Positions 1-9,451 of a DNA stretch of 64,000 bases are shown here, piece after piece (within the stretch, counting starts at the first letter, position 1; each line of letters begins with the position of its first letter). Below the pieces are notes generated by a model. That model was given only the letters and a program-made list of their open reading frames with translations, had not been told where the DNA came from and made no database searches. Made by a program: the position numbers and the translations under genes. The stretch is from an uncultured Myxococcales bacterium (GTDB lineage: Bacteria; Myxococcota_A; Polyangia; Polyangiales; Polyangiaceae): NCBI GenBank assembly GCA_937872925.1, contig CALMUT010000028.1:18409-82408 (forward strand). Direction: 5' to 3'.

Positions 1-2
1 AC

Positions 3-758
3 GTTCTGTGTTGGGGCGGCAACGCGACTGGCGATCTGGGAACCGGTGATACCGTTGACGCCCTTGTCCCGGTTCCAGTAGCGGCCAACGCAGCTTCTTC
101 GAAGTACGTCACCATCGGTTCGGGTGGAGACTTCAATTGTGCCATCGACGACAAAGGCGCGCTCTGGTGTTGGGGACGAAACGACGTCTATCAACTGGGG
201 AATTCTGACAATTCGCGGAATTTCTTGGTGCCGACACGCGTGGGCTGCGAGCCTGGAGCCACCGAGACCTGCTTTTCCGACTGGACAAAAGTGGCTGCCG
301 GCTGGTTCCACGCCTGCGCGCTTCGAAAAAACGGCGAACTGTATTGCTGGGGCGGAAACGAGTTCGGACAGGTCGGAAATGGCAGCTCGCGCAACAAGAT
401 CCCGGAGCTCGTGCGAGTAGGCTCGAATGTGACTTGGCAGGACGTTTACGCCGGGCGAAGCCACACCTGCGCGACGGATACAGAGCGCCAGCTCTACTGT
501 TGGGGCGACAATACGAATGCTCAACTCGGCTTGGGCGGCAACGCACTGAACGCGCTGCGGCCCGAGCGCGTGGATTTCGGTGGGTTACCTGCAGCTGACA
601 CTCAGTGGTCTCTTGCGGCTCTCGGGGAAGCGTTCAGCTGCGCAGTGCAAGCGAACGAGGAGTCGATTTGGTGCTGGGGAGCGAAGCTGGGCGTCCCTGC
701 GCCAGCGAAGGGAGACCCGACCCCGACCGGCAAACCGGCGCGGGTTTGCCTCCCCTAG
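3..758 (+). CDS. RCC1-repeat (beta-propeller) protein, 5' truncated by window edge
   Basis: The frame is open from base 3 and ends at TAG 756-758, so about 251 C-terminal residues are visible and the true start lies outside the window. At least five RCC1-type blades are seen, each with a C-W-G core (LCWGGN, LWCWGRND, LYCWGGNEFGQVGNG, LYCWGDNTNAQLGLG, IWCWGAKLG) alternating with HACAL/HTCATD-type strands. Regular Cys pairs within the blades suggest disulphides and therefore an exported protein. Secreted RCC1 lipoproteins are abundant in Polyangiales; the signal peptide is not visible here. Partner and substrate are unknown. The gene converges on the regulator that ends at 828. Confidence 0.85.
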   Translation, partial: VLCWGGNATGDLGTGDTVDALVPVPVAANAASSKYVTIGSGGDFNCAIDDKGALWCWGRNDVYQLGNSDNSRNFLVPTRVGCEPGATETCFSDWTKVAAGWFHACALRKNGELYCWGGNEFGQVGNGSSRNKIPELVRVGSNVTWQDVYAGRSHTCATDTERQLYCWGDNTNAQLGLGGNALNALRPERVDFGGLPAADTQWSLAALGEAFSCAVQANEESIWCWGAKLGVPAPAKGDPTPTGKPARVCLP

Positions 759-827
759 CTTGGGCGCCACATAAAGAACAACCTGTGAGGAGCTCTTGGA
801 AATCCCCGCTGCAATGCGCCCCGCTCG

Positions 828-2513
828 TTACACCTGCGGACTCACGTGGGTGAGCCCCGTCAGTTGCTCCGCCCGCAGGCGTGCAGTTGGCTCCGAGAAC
901 ACGGTGTCTTCAACGACGTATGCCACGGCGCGTCCGCGCTTTTGTGCATCGCATGCACCCTGTTCTGAGAGCTCCGCCAGCGCGCCCTGGGCAGCGCGCA
1001 GGGAAATCCCCAGTGTGCTCGCCATTTCCTTGGCGCTCGCACTGCCCCGCTCGGACAACAGGCGCAGCACGCGGTCGGCTGTCCGTTGAGACACCCGTGG
1101 GTCAGGAATGACCAATGCACGATCGGAATCCAGGCGCAGGCCGTGCTCCTCTTTGACGATAGCGCCAGCATCTGCCAGGGCGACACGTGCGCGGTGCAAC
1201 AGCACGTCGAACACTCCGCGGTGTACTTCCGGCACGAACGGAAAGCCGTAGGTTTGTGCGAAGCAGTCCGCCTCGGGCATGACCGCAGTCTCGCTGAGAG
1301 CGAGCACCGCGAGCACGGTCTCGACGCGACCTTGGGCGCGCTGGGATTGAGGCAAGCGAAACGCGCCTGGGTCGACGCGATCCAGCCCCCAGTGCAGGAT
1401 GCGCACGGCGCGGCCGTCGGAGGTTCGGAGCACATAGGCGGCGGCAGTTTCGCCCACGTCGACGAGGTCGCTTCGCAGCCGCAAGCCGTGGAGCGCGGCG
1501 GGGATCAGGACGTCGCGTCCGGACCTCCAAGCTGCGAGCGAAGCATTGGGCGGGTCAACCGTCGGGTCCGACGCCGCGATGAACGTCAGCGCGTCCCGGG
1601 ACGCGGGAAAAAAGACGTCCGGGCGAGCCAACGCGGTGCGGGTTTGTTTCAGGGTTTCGTGCTGTGCGGCTGTGGGATCTCGCAGCAGCGACAGCAATGC
1701 ATGGCAGTTCGTCCCAACTGCCAAATCCCCTGCGAACTCAAGATCGTGCAAAGCGGGCGCTTCGTCTCCGCCGGCCATCAGCCACTCCCAGCACAAGAAA
1801 CCGCGCCAGGGATCCGTCACAACGCTACGGAGTGCCTCCAGTATGCGCAGCGAAAGGTGCGACTGCCTGGCATGACGTCTCGCTCTCGCCAGGACGATGT
1901 GCGCAAAGAACTCGGGTTGCGGCAAACCCTCGGCGCGTGCGGCCAGTGAAGCGCGTCGGGACAGCGATAGCGCTTCCGCGACGTCTCCGGCTTCCAACGC
2001 CGACAGTGCGCGCAGGGCTTGGGCTTCCACGACCAGAGCAGCGGACTTGAGACGAAGGGCGCCCTGCATGGCCTGGTGGCTCTGTTCGTAGGCCTCTGCC
2101 GCGTTGCCGCTGACGTAGCTGGCCCACGCCCTGCAGAACTCTGCCAACAGCCCCGTTTCATCCCCGAGTCCGACCTGCAACCGCTCCGCGATCTGCGCGA
2201 GCTCGGCAACGCGCCCTGCATCGAAGCCCAGGACTGCCAGCCGCAGGGCGTCTGTCGCGGCCAGCACGGCCGCGTGGCGCGCGACAGGTGGCCCGTCAAC
2301 GAAATCGGCCAGGTGACCGATCTTGGGCGGGGCGCCGTAGCGGGGCGCAGTGAGCGCCAGGCGCGTCCGCAGTGCAATTGCCCACGCGCGCGCTACTGGG
2401 CTCAGAGTCGCTTCCAGTGCGCGCAGGATGGGTCCGACGCGCGTGAAGTCCCCAGCGCCCATGCCGTCGTGGCTGGACTGGGCCGTATTCCACAGGGCGT
2501 CCCGGGCGTGCAT
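828..2513 (-). CDS. Winged-helix transcriptional regulator with long helical N-terminal region
   Basis: 561 aa from ATG 2513; ATG 2462 is an alternative start. The longer open frame up to 2999 overlaps the divergent kinase gene and looks like shadow. The N-terminal ~350 residues are Ala/Leu-rich helical repeats of TPR-like character. Residues ~400-470 (YGFPFVPEVHRGVFDVLLHR) resemble an OmpR/SARP-like winged helix. Residues ~474-535 (SAKEMASTLGISLRAAQGAL) form a MarR-like helix-turn-helix. No signal peptide is present. It lies head to head with a Ser/Thr kinase gene whose probable start is only 27 bp away, which suggests co-regulation or control of that kinase. The DNA target is unknown, and the family assignment rests on motif appearance only. 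Confidence 0.7.
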   Translation of the reverse strand: MHARDALWNTAQSSHDGMGAGDFTRVGPILRALEATLSPVARAWAIALRTRLALTAPRYGAPPKIGHLADFVDGPPVARHAAVLAATDALRLAVLGFDAGRVAELAQIAERLQVGLGDETGLLAEFCRAWASYVSGNAAEAYEQSHQAMQGALRLKSAALVVEAQALRALSALEAGDVAEALSLSRRASLAARAEGLPQPEFFAHIVLARARRHARQSHLSLRILEALRSVVTDPWRGFLCWEWLMAGGDEAPALHDLEFAGDLAVGTNCHALLSLLRDPTAAQHETLKQTRTALARPDVFFPASRDALTFIAASDPTVDPPNASLAAWRSGRDVLIPAALHGLRLRSDLVDVGETAAAYVLRTSDGRAVRILHWGLDRVDPGAFRLPQSQRAQGRVETVLAVLALSETAVMPEADCFAQTYGFPFVPEVHRGVFDVLLHRARVALADAGAIVKEEHGLRLDSDRALVIPDPRVSQRTADRVLRLLSERGSASAKEMASTLGISLRAAQGALAELSEQGACDAQKRGRAVAYVVEDTVFSEPTARLRAEQLTGLTHVSPQV

Positions 2514-2540
2514 GGCGTCAGTTGCAGTATACTGATCTCC

Positions 2541-3959
2541 TTGGAAAATTCGCAGGAGCTCAATTCCAACACCGGGTCGTACCAGACGCTCTGCGCTTTG
2601 GCCTCCGGGGGCATGGGACGCGTTGACCTGGCTGTTCGGAAAGAGGGCAGCTTTGAGCGGCTGTTTGCTGTGAAGCGGCTCAAGGCGGAGTTCGCCACCG
2701 ATCCGGAAGTTCGCGGCATGTTCCTGGACGAAGCGCGCATCGCGGGCCTGGTGCGACACCCGAACGTCGTCAGCGTGATGGACATCGGCGAAGACGAATC
2801 GGGCCCGTTTCTGGTCATGCAGTACGTGGAAGGCATCACCGTTGCGGCCCTGATCTCCGAAAAGAGCGCGCAACCCATCCCCATGGAGGTTGCTCTCAAG
2901 ATCGTGATCCACGCTGCGGAAGGCTTGCACGCTGCCCACGAATTGCGTGGAGCCGATGGCACGCCGCTTCAGCTCGTGCACCGCGATGTGTCCCCGCAAA
3001 ACATCATGGTCGGTTTCGACGGAGTGTCGCTGGTTACCGACTTCGGCATCGCAAAAGCCATGGGCCGGACCAGCAGAACGTCTACCGGCGTCCTGAAAGG
3101 CAAGCTGGGCTACTTGGCCCCGGAGCAGCTGCGTTTCGAGGAGCCTGATCGACGCGCGGATCTGTTTGCGCTCGGCGTCGTGCTTTTCGAGTTGTTGACC
3201 GCGCGCCGCCTGTACAAGAGCCGCGACGGGACGGACGGTCCACGGCGAATTCTGTCTGAGCCGCCACCGGACTTGGCGGACTATCGCGACGACGCCGAAC
3301 CCGAGCTCGTCGAACTGCTATTCGAACTGTTGGCGAAGCGGCGAGAGGATCGTCCGCCAGACGCAAAGATCGTCTCGCGCCGACTCGAAGCCATCCTGGC
3401 CAGCGTGGTGGCTAGTGGCGATTCAGTGGACGTTGCAGAGTTCTTGACTAGGCACTTTGCGGCGCAGCGGGCCGAAATGCAGGCACACATTGCTAGCGTG
3501 CGAAGCGCCCGGGCAAACGCCGTGCGGCTCGGCGACCTCGCGTCAGCGTCTAACGCAAGCGCAATCACCTTGCGGCGGCCGCGCTGGCCGAAACGGACGC
3601 TGCTGGCGCTGGGTGCCCTCCTTGCGGGCGGAGCGCTGGCGGGCTTCGCGTTCTCGCGTCTCCGCCCGTTACCGGCATCCGCGGGACCGGAAGCATCTGC
3701 CGTGCGAAGCGATTCGCCCATACCGTCCGCGGCGGCGCTCAGCCAAGAATTGCGCGCGATCCCGACCTCGGAAAGAGCTACACCACCGGTGGTCGCAGCA
3801 CCAAGTCCACCGGCCGAGGCGTCGGGGGTACCCGCGACGCAAGCCGCAACCTCGAAGTCGGTGCCGGAGAGGGCAAAGGCGACAGCACCTACTCGCCCTG
3901 CCGCGCAACCGCGTTCTGCGCCCAAACCAAAAGGCGTGCCCGTTTGGGAGGACTACTGA
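2541..3959 (+). CDS. Membrane-anchored Hanks-type Ser/Thr protein kinase
   Basis: 472 aa from TTG 2541, which sits just before the conserved YQTLCALASGGMGRV glycine loop. GTG 2508 is an alternative; neither has a good SD. The kinase domain spans residues ~12-275: ATP-binding Lys45 (FAVKRL), catalytic Asp149 in VHRDVSPQNI, Mg-binding Asp167 in DFG, and the GYLAPEQ activation-segment end. All key residues are intact. A membrane helix follows at ~352-371, then an Ala/Pro/Ser-rich outside tail ending VPVWEDY, so the kinase faces the cytoplasm. The stop overlaps the next gene by one base (TGATG), so the two are probably translated together. The VHRDVSPQN form is typical of myxobacterial kinases. 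Confidence 0.9.
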   Translation: MENSQELNSNTGSYQTLCALASGGMGRVDLAVRKEGSFERLFAVKRLKAEFATDPEVRGMFLDEARIAGLVRHPNVVSVMDIGEDESGPFLVMQYVEGITVAALISEKSAQPIPMEVALKIVIHAAEGLHAAHELRGADGTPLQLVHRDVSPQNIMVGFDGVSLVTDFGIAKAMGRTSRTSTGVLKGKLGYLAPEQLRFEEPDRRADLFALGVVLFELLTARRLYKSRDGTDGPRRILSEPPPDLADYRDDAEPELVELLFELLAKRREDRPPDAKIVSRRLEAILASVVASGDSVDVAEFLTRHFAAQRAEMQAHIASVRSARANAVRLGDLASASNASAITLRRPRWPKRTLLALGALLAGGALAGFAFSRLRPLPASAGPEASAVRSDSPIPSAAALSQELRAIPTSERATPPVVAAPSPPAEASGVPATQAATSKSVPERAKATAPTRPAAQPRSAPKPKGVPVWEDY

Positions 3960-4909
3960 TGAGCGTACCGGCGGCTCGTAGTTGGTGGACCTGGATCGCC
4001 TGCGTCGTCTGGTGTTCGTTCGCGAGTGCGCAACCGAGTTCGGACCAACAAGCGAGCGCGAAGGAACTGTTCGAACGCGGCAAGGCCGCTATGGCTGTAG
4101 GGCGTTTTGCCGAGGCGCAAGAACACTTCAGTCGGTCTCTTGCACTCGTGCCCAAGGCTAGCGCTGCGTTCAACCTGGCCGTGTCGTTTCGGGGCACAGG
4201 CAAACCGAAAGAGGCCGCTCAAGTGCTCGAGGGTCTTGTAGCGGGGAAGTACGGTGCGGTGCCACCGGAGATGCGGGGACAAGCCACGCAGCTGGAAAAG
4301 GAAGCGCGCCGCGACATCGCGATCTTGAGCGTCGTTCAGACGGGGGCGCCCCGCGCCGAAGTGCGGGTGGATGGCAGTGCGGCCGGCGAGGCCCTGGAGG
4401 GCATCCAACTGCTGGTGCAGGTGAATCCAGGAGAGCGTCTTGTGTCCGTGTCGGCGCCACTCCGTTCGCCCCGCGAGCTGCGGGTGACGGTTGCTGCGGG
4501 GCAGAGCAAGCGCGTCGCGACGACCCTAGTGCTGTCCCGGGCGGCGCGGATGAGCACGCTGGAACTGGTCGCCAAAGATCCGAAGGGCTCACTGGAGATC
4601 GTCGGCGTTGCCCGTGGTCGCGGCCGCATCGTGAAGAAGCTCGAGCCGGGCAAGTATCGAGTGCGTCTGCGGTCTGACGCTGGGGATCGCGACACCCAAA
4701 TCGAACTCCGCCCGGCCACGCGCCACCGCGTCGAGCTCGAGCCCGAAAAGGGAGGCGTGTTCCAGAGTCCTTGGTTTTGGGCGGCCGCGGGAACGCTCAC
4801 GGTGGGAGCCGCGGTGGGTGGTTACTTCCTGCTTCGCGACCCGCGGGAAGATCCCGTGCGCGATCCGGAATTTTCGGTCGTTGAGACTTTGGGCGCTACG
4901 CACTTCTAG
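3959..4909 (+). CDS. Exported TPR / PEGA-like protein, kinase partner
   Basis: 316 aa. ATG 3959 overlaps the kinase stop and follows a GGGAGG ribosome site at 3946-3951, which fixes this start. Residues 1-24 form a signal peptide (ending SFASAQ). TPR-like helices follow at ~30-100 (LFERGKAAMAVGRFAEAQEH). Beta-rich PEGA-like segments come next (EVRVDGSAAGEALEG; GKYRVRLRSDAGDRDTQIEL). A hydrophobic helix (SPWFWAAAGTLTVGAAVGGY) lies near the C-terminus and should anchor it. Kinase + TPR/PEGA pairs are common in myxobacteria, and the partner is assumed to be an envelope-side sensor or scaffold. That role is inferred from the coupling. Confidence 0.8.
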   Translation: MSVPAARSWWTWIACVVWCSFASAQPSSDQQASAKELFERGKAAMAVGRFAEAQEHFSRSLALVPKASAAFNLAVSFRGTGKPKEAAQVLEGLVAGKYGAVPPEMRGQATQLEKEARRDIAILSVVQTGAPRAEVRVDGSAAGEALEGIQLLVQVNPGERLVSVSAPLRSPRELRVTVAAGQSKRVATTLVLSRAARMSTLELVAKDPKGSLEIVGVARGRGRIVKKLEPGKYRVRLRSDAGDRDTQIELRPATRHRVELEPEKGGVFQSPWFWAAAGTLTVGAAVGGYFLLRDPREDPVRDPEFSVVETLGATHF

Positions 4910-4915
4910 AACGAA

Positions 4916-6352
4916 TCAGCCCAGTTCCGCGAGCGGGCCCTTCTTGTACGCAGCGTCGTTGCCGAAGTGCGCGTCCGGGTAGCCGAAAGCTTGGAGGATC
5001 GACGTGTATACGTTGTGGGTCGAGGCGTCGGTGCTGTACTGCAGCGTATTCGGGTTGCTCGCGGCGTGTTTGTTGTAGTTGATGTGACGGCCGGTCTGCC
5101 AGCGTCCACCGGCCTTGCCTGCCAAGAGTACGGGCACGTCACGCACCGAGTGCACGCTGGCCGTTGAAAACTCGCTGGTGAAAAGCACGACGCTGTTGTC
5201 CAGCATGTTGCCGGCTCCTTCCGGCGTGTTCTTCAAGCCGTCCAGAAGTCGGGCGAACATGGTCATGCGCCATTGCCGATTCGGCAGGATCTCCCCGAAG
5301 AAGTCATTCACCCGCGCCTTCTTCGAACCCGTTGGTCCGACGTCGCGCGCCGCGTGCCCGAGTCCGTGGGCTATGTTGTCCCCCCAGGGGGTCGGCAGCC
5401 AGTTGGTGATGAGGTCACCGATCTGGAGCGTCGCGACGTTGGTCAGCCCGCAGCGCATGGCGTGCACGATGAGGTCCACCATCAACGGTGCCACCTTCTC
5501 CGCGTCCTTGTAGTTGCTTGGCGCTGGGCTCATGCCCGGCAAGGTGCAGGACGCGGTGACTTCGCCCAGGGTCGCCAGCTGGGTCTCCATGCTTCGGATG
5601 TGTTCGGCGTGTGCGTCGAGCATTACCCGATCCGCGCTGCCCAGTTGCGTGCGAAAGAGCTTGAACCCGTCAAGGACCCCGTCGAGCACACTCTTCTTCT
5701 GCGCGCGCAAAGCGACCAGTGCCGGATCCGGTCCACCGGAAGTTGGATTGACGTTCTTGAACAGCCGATCGAACGCGGCTTGGGGCAGGGTCTCACTCGA
5801 GACCACTTGTTGCGCCGCGCTAAATAGCGGCGTCCCGTAGCCGACGTTGCCCACTTGCAGGTCAATCGACGGAAATGCCGTCGGTGCGTCCGTGCTGAGT
5901 CGGCCTGCCAATACTTGGTCGATGGATGGGCCTTGAGCCACCTTTCCGCCTGCGTCGGCGCATGTCAGCGCGGTGGCATTGGCATGCCCGTGGGATCCGC
6001 CATTGGGTCCAAGGGTTCCGGCCATGTTGTCCACGCCGCGAAGAAGAATCAGCTCGTTGGTGAGAGCTGCCAGGGGGGATGCTTCTTCGCCAAGCACCAG
6101 ACTCTGACCGGGGTCCGCCGGCGCCCAAAGGTCTTGCCCATGATGCGTGCCCTTGCCATCCTGCTTGGCGCCTTTGCGGTCGCGACAACTGATGGACCCG
6201 CCATGGGAGAAGAACACGATGAAGCGCTTTGCCTGAGCGGCCGGCGTTGCGGCGTGGGCGCGGCCTTGTGTTATTTCCAGTAATGGGAGTGCCACACACA
6301 CTCCACCTGCACCTACCAGGAACGCTCGTCGACTTTGCTTCCCGCGCATCAC
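4916..6352 (-). CDS. DUF1552 family Tat-exported protein
   Basis: 478 aa. It begins with a twin-arginine signal (SRRAFLVGAGGVCVALPLL) and cleavage is expected near GRAHA. The body has DUF1552 features: FFSHGGSISC, a long segment around DQVLAGRLSTDAPTAFPS, and a late SEFSTASVHSVRDVPVLL followed by AGKAGGRWQTGRH. The alkaline-phosphatase/sulfatase-like look of the family is general knowledge; its biochemical role is unknown. The start ATG overlaps the stop of the upstream DUF1592 gene by 4 bp, so they form one operon, the usual arrangement for this pair in myxobacteria and planctomycetes. Tat export suggests the protein folds or takes a cofactor before export. Confidence 0.88.
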   Translation of the reverse strand: MMRGKQSRRAFLVGAGGVCVALPLLEITQGRAHAATPAAQAKRFIVFFSHGGSISCRDRKGAKQDGKGTHHGQDLWAPADPGQSLVLGEEASPLAALTNELILLRGVDNMAGTLGPNGGSHGHANATALTCADAGGKVAQGPSIDQVLAGRLSTDAPTAFPSIDLQVGNVGYGTPLFSAAQQVVSSETLPQAAFDRLFKNVNPTSGGPDPALVALRAQKKSVLDGVLDGFKLFRTQLGSADRVMLDAHAEHIRSMETQLATLGEVTASCTLPGMSPAPSNYKDAEKVAPLMVDLIVHAMRCGLTNVATLQIGDLITNWLPTPWGDNIAHGLGHAARDVGPTGSKKARVNDFFGEILPNRQWRMTMFARLLDGLKNTPEGAGNMLDNSVVLFTSEFSTASVHSVRDVPVLLAGKAGGRWQTGRHINYNKHAASNPNTLQYSTDASTHNVYTSILQAFGYPDAHFGNDAAYKKGPLAELG

Positions 6353-8085
6353 GGCGCTCCTTTCACGTACAAAAACGCGTCACTGACCGTCAGCGCGATG
6401 ATCAAGTCGTCCACGCGCCCGCTCGTTTGCATCACGTCGCTGAGCTGGCGCATGCTTTCTGTATCCTCGATCACGGGCAACCGGGAGAACGCATGCTCGA
6501 ACCAGTTGCGCGCGAAGCAGCGCTGCACCGCGGCGTCTTGGCTCATTTGTTCGGAGAACTCAACGGCGCCGTTCACGGGGATTTTGCCAGTGACGTTGTC
6601 TTCCTCGTCGTAAACAGGAAAGCCGCCGCTCGCATCAACGGGCAGGCTGAACGCACCTTTTGCACCGGTTCCGGTTTCCTTGTCGTGGTAGCGGCCCAGC
6701 GCGTCGTAGAGATCGAAGGCGAAACCGATGGGGTTGAGGACTTGGTGGCATCCGTTGCAACCCGGGCCGCTGGTCTTGGCTTCCACGTCCTCGCGCACGG
6801 TCAAGTCCACGGTCTTTCCGTTGGAGACCACGGAGCCGCCGGTCACCGGCACGTCGTTTGCGTTTGGGGGCGGTTCTCCTAAATGCACGCATAGCGCCTT
6901 CTCCACCAGGAAGGCCCCGCGTCGGATCGGAGACTTCACCTGCGGGCTTGCGTACAAAGTGGCAAAGGCCGCCCGAGTGAACAGTCCCGCGCGCTCCGTG
7001 GCCGGAAGGTTGAGCCACTGAAAGTCTTGTGCACCCTTTGGTCCCGCAACGCCGTAAAGCGTGGCCAGCGGTTCGTTGACGTAGGCTTCGGTCGTCGTCA
7101 AGAGAGTCGACAGCTTTCCGTCGCCGTCGAGCACAACCCGCTCCACGAGGGCGACAACTTCGGTTTCCATGGCAGCGCGAAGCGACGGGCTGTCCTCCGG
7201 GAACAGTGCCGGATCTTTGGCTGCCTCGGCCAACGAACCATGCAGGTTCGTGCCCGTCAGTTCCAGCCAATCGATGAAGAACTTCGTGATTTGGCTTCGG
7301 GCGCGCGGGTCCGCGAGTAGGCGCAGGGCGTGCGTCTTCACCCCCTGCGCTGATTCGAGTTCCCCTTTCTCCGCGGCCAGCAGCAACTCCGTGTCGGGAG
7401 TCGTGTTCCACAGGAAGTACGACAATCGCGTCGCGCGCTCAAAGCCGGTCAGCGCTTTGACGCCTTCTGCGATCTTGCCGTTGCTCGGGCGTCCCACTTC
7501 GAGGAAGTAGAGAAACTGTGGCGATTGCAGCATGACTTGCAGCACCACGAACAAGCTGTCTCGAAAGCCTTGGCCCTTGCGAGCCGTGTCGTACACGCCA
7601 CGCAGCCAAGCCTTCTCTTCGTCGGTCACAGGGCGTCGGAAGGCGCGCTTGCCGAAGTCGCTGATGAACGTGTCGACGCAAGCGGAATCCTCGCTGCCAC
7701 TGGTGTCACAAGGAAAGATGGGATCGCCCCAGCTACCTTGGCTGGCCGTGATTTCTTCCGCGGCCGTGTTGAACTTCTCGGCCGCCAGCCGCGACACGGC
7801 TTGGCCGGTATCCGGGTCGAGGGAAAGCACCAGTTTCGGCGACGCGAAGAGGTCGCGCACGGTGTTCTCGTATTGCGTCGGCGTCATCCGACCCAGTCCG
7901 GTCGCCGCCACGTTGATCGTCCCCGGCGGCGTTGCGCCATTGCTCTTGCCCGGCCCGCTGCCATTGCCGGAGCCGGGCTCTCCGCCCGGATCGGAGATAA
8001 CCCCGTTGCACGCGGACACCGCGAGTGCGGCGGCGATGCCCAGGGAGCTCCATGCGGAAATCGTTCGATAGCTGTGCCGCGCCAT
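6349..8085 (-). CDS. DUF1587/1595/1592/1588/1585 multidomain lipoprotein
   Basis: 578 aa. The lipobox is AVSAC (Cys ~26), followed by a Gly/Ser-rich linker. Domains in order: DUF1587 (MTPTQYENTVRDLF), DUF1595 (FGKRAFRRPVTDEEKAWL), DUF1592 (FERATRLSYFLWNTTPD), DUF1588 (KSPIRRGAFLVEKALC then GCNGCHQVLNPIGFAFD), DUF1585 (CFARNWFEHAFSRLP). The CNGCH motif inside DUF1588 fits a c-type haem site, as usual for the family. These proteins are exported and poorly understood; roles in polymer or organic-matter oxidation have been proposed only from context. The gene is translationally coupled to the DUF1552 gene. A CRP/FNR-like palindrome lies 10-23 bp upstream of the start. Confidence 0.88.
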   Translation of the reverse strand: MARHSYRTISAWSSLGIAAALAVSACNGVISDPGGEPGSGNGSGPGKSNGATPPGTINVAATGLGRMTPTQYENTVRDLFASPKLVLSLDPDTGQAVSRLAAEKFNTAAEEITASQGSWGDPIFPCDTSGSEDSACVDTFISDFGKRAFRRPVTDEEKAWLRGVYDTARKGQGFRDSLFVVLQVMLQSPQFLYFLEVGRPSNGKIAEGVKALTGFERATRLSYFLWNTTPDTELLLAAEKGELESAQGVKTHALRLLADPRARSQITKFFIDWLELTGTNLHGSLAEAAKDPALFPEDSPSLRAAMETEVVALVERVVLDGDGKLSTLLTTTEAYVNEPLATLYGVAGPKGAQDFQWLNLPATERAGLFTRAAFATLYASPQVKSPIRRGAFLVEKALCVHLGEPPPNANDVPVTGGSVVSNGKTVDLTVREDVEAKTSGPGCNGCHQVLNPIGFAFDLYDALGRYHDKETGTGAKGAFSLPVDASGGFPVYDEEDNVTGKIPVNGAVEFSEQMSQDAAVQRCFARNWFEHAFSRLPVIEDTESMRQLSDVMQTSGRVDDLIIALTVSDAFLYVKGAP

Positions 8086-8094
8086 GGACCCAGC

Positions 8095-8108
8095 TTGACC
8101 AAGATCAA
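8095..8108 (-). promoter_or_regulatory. CRP/FNR-like palindrome upstream of DUF1592 gene
   Basis: In gene orientation the site reads TTGATCTTGGTCAA (TTGAY-N4-GTCAA), one base off the FNR consensus TTGAT-N4-ATCAA. It lies only 10-23 bp from the start codon, so it would act by repression or from a downstream start. Similar sites lie at 13538-13572. Confidence 0.4.
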
Positions 8109-8176
8109 GGCGTGGCCGCCATTACAGAGCCTGCGCGGAAGCCCAGGTCGGCTGCGACAAGCAGCCGGAATCGCCG

Positions 8177-9364
8177 CTAAAGTGCCGCAATCTCGGCGAT
8201 GATGGTCGCCAAGTACAGGCCGGCCGGGAACGCCGCCGGGACCGGGTGATCGGCGCCTTGGAACCAGCGCTCCAGGACGATGGGGCGCGTGCCCGCATCG
8301 CGCCCGCCGAGGGCCAAAGCGCGGGTCAATTCGTCCACCCCGATGGCCGCGGAGCAGGAACACAGGACTAACAGGCCGCCGGGGCGCGTTGCGCTGGCGC
8401 CGGCAGCCGCCAGACGCCGCATCGCCCCCTCGGCTCGCTTTTTTGCGGCGCGGTTCGGGGCCATTTTGGGCGGATCGCAGACCACCAGATCATAGCCGCC
8501 TTGGCGGCCCGCGCGCGCCAGCACGTCGTGGGCGTCGGCGCGTTCGAAATGCAGGTTCGCTTCGAGTTGGTTTTCCTTGGCCAGCTCGGCGCCAAGCTCC
8601 ACGGCGATCGCGCTCTCATCCACCGCCAGCACCTCCGTCGCGCCACCACGCGCGGCGCCCAGCGCAATCGCGCCGACGTAGGTGAACGTGTCCAGAACGC
8701 GACGTCCTTTGGCCAGGAGTTCGATTCGCCCGCGCAGCGGACGCTGGTCCAGGTAGAAGCCCGTCTTCTGGCCCAGGGAAAGCGGGATACGAAAGCGTAT
8801 GCCGCGTTCTTGAAAGGACAGCGCGCTGATGTCCTCTCCGCGCACGACACCCTTGCTGGTTTGGAAGCCTTCCAACTTTGCGGCCTTTTCCGAGCTGCGA
8901 TCAATGATGCTGCGCGGCGCAAGCAGTCGCTCCAGGGCGTCCAGCAGGATGCCTTCGCGGCGCTTCATGCCGATCGTCGCAAACTGGACTGCCAGGGCGT
9001 CGCCGAAGCGATCCACGATCAGCCCCGGCAAGTCGTCGCCCTCGGCGTGGATCAAGCGATAGGCGTTGGTCTGCTCGGATGGCAACCCAAGCCGCGTGCG
9101 CCGGGCAATGGCCGCTTCGATGCGTGCTGCCATCCATGCCGGATCCAGCTTCACGTCGCGGGAGCGCGTGCACAGGCGCACGACGATCGCCGACCCCGGC
9201 GAGTACAGACCGCGCCCCAGGAAGTTGCCACGTTCGTCCTCGACATCGACTTCGTCGCCCGCGACCGCTCCCCCACTGATGCGTGCGACGGCCTGGGCAA
9301 ATACCCAAGGATGCCCGGCCCATACGGGGCGAACGTGGCCTGCCTTGATGGTCACCTTCGGCAC
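8177..9364 (-). CDS. RlmI-like 23S rRNA (cytosine-5) methyltransferase
   Basis: 395 aa from GTG 9364, chosen because E. coli RlmI starts about 20 residues before the HPWVF motif; the frame is open to 9463. An N-terminal PUA domain (residues ~1-75: GHPWVFAQAV, GLYSPGSAIVVRL) is followed by the RlmI middle domain (NAYRLIHAEGDDLPGLIVDR). A Rossmann SAM-binding fold comes next: RVLDTFTYVGAIALGAARGG, DES after it, and DPPK as the catalytic DPPxF-type motif. A late CSCS segment matches the family Cys region. It methylates C1962-type positions in 23S rRNA by homology. It is cytoplasmic, probably monocistronic, and housekeeping among exported neighbours. Confidence 0.88.
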   Translation of the reverse strand: MPKVTIKAGHVRPVWAGHPWVFAQAVARISGGAVAGDEVDVEDERGNFLGRGLYSPGSAIVVRLCTRSRDVKLDPAWMAARIEAAIARRTRLGLPSEQTNAYRLIHAEGDDLPGLIVDRFGDALAVQFATIGMKRREGILLDALERLLAPRSIIDRSSEKAAKLEGFQTSKGVVRGEDISALSFQERGIRFRIPLSLGQKTGFYLDQRPLRGRIELLAKGRRVLDTFTYVGAIALGAARGGATEVLAVDESAIAVELGAELAKENQLEANLHFERADAHDVLARAGRQGGYDLVVCDPPKMAPNRAAKKRAEGAMRRLAAAGASATRPGGLLVLCSCSAAIGVDELTRALALGGRDAGTRPIVLERWFQGADHPVPAAFPAGLYLATIIAEIAAL

Positions 9365-9451
9365 AGAACAGCGAGTAGCGCCGGATCCAGGTGTCTGTAA
9401 ACTGCGCTCCACAGCTTGCGCCGAAAAAACCTCAGATTTTCGCGGATTCTG

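Noticed and set aside
8501..9400. A 299-aa plus-strand frame over the RlmI-like gene
   Set aside because: The minus strand carries a complete PUA plus methyltransferase domain order; the plus frame has no motif.
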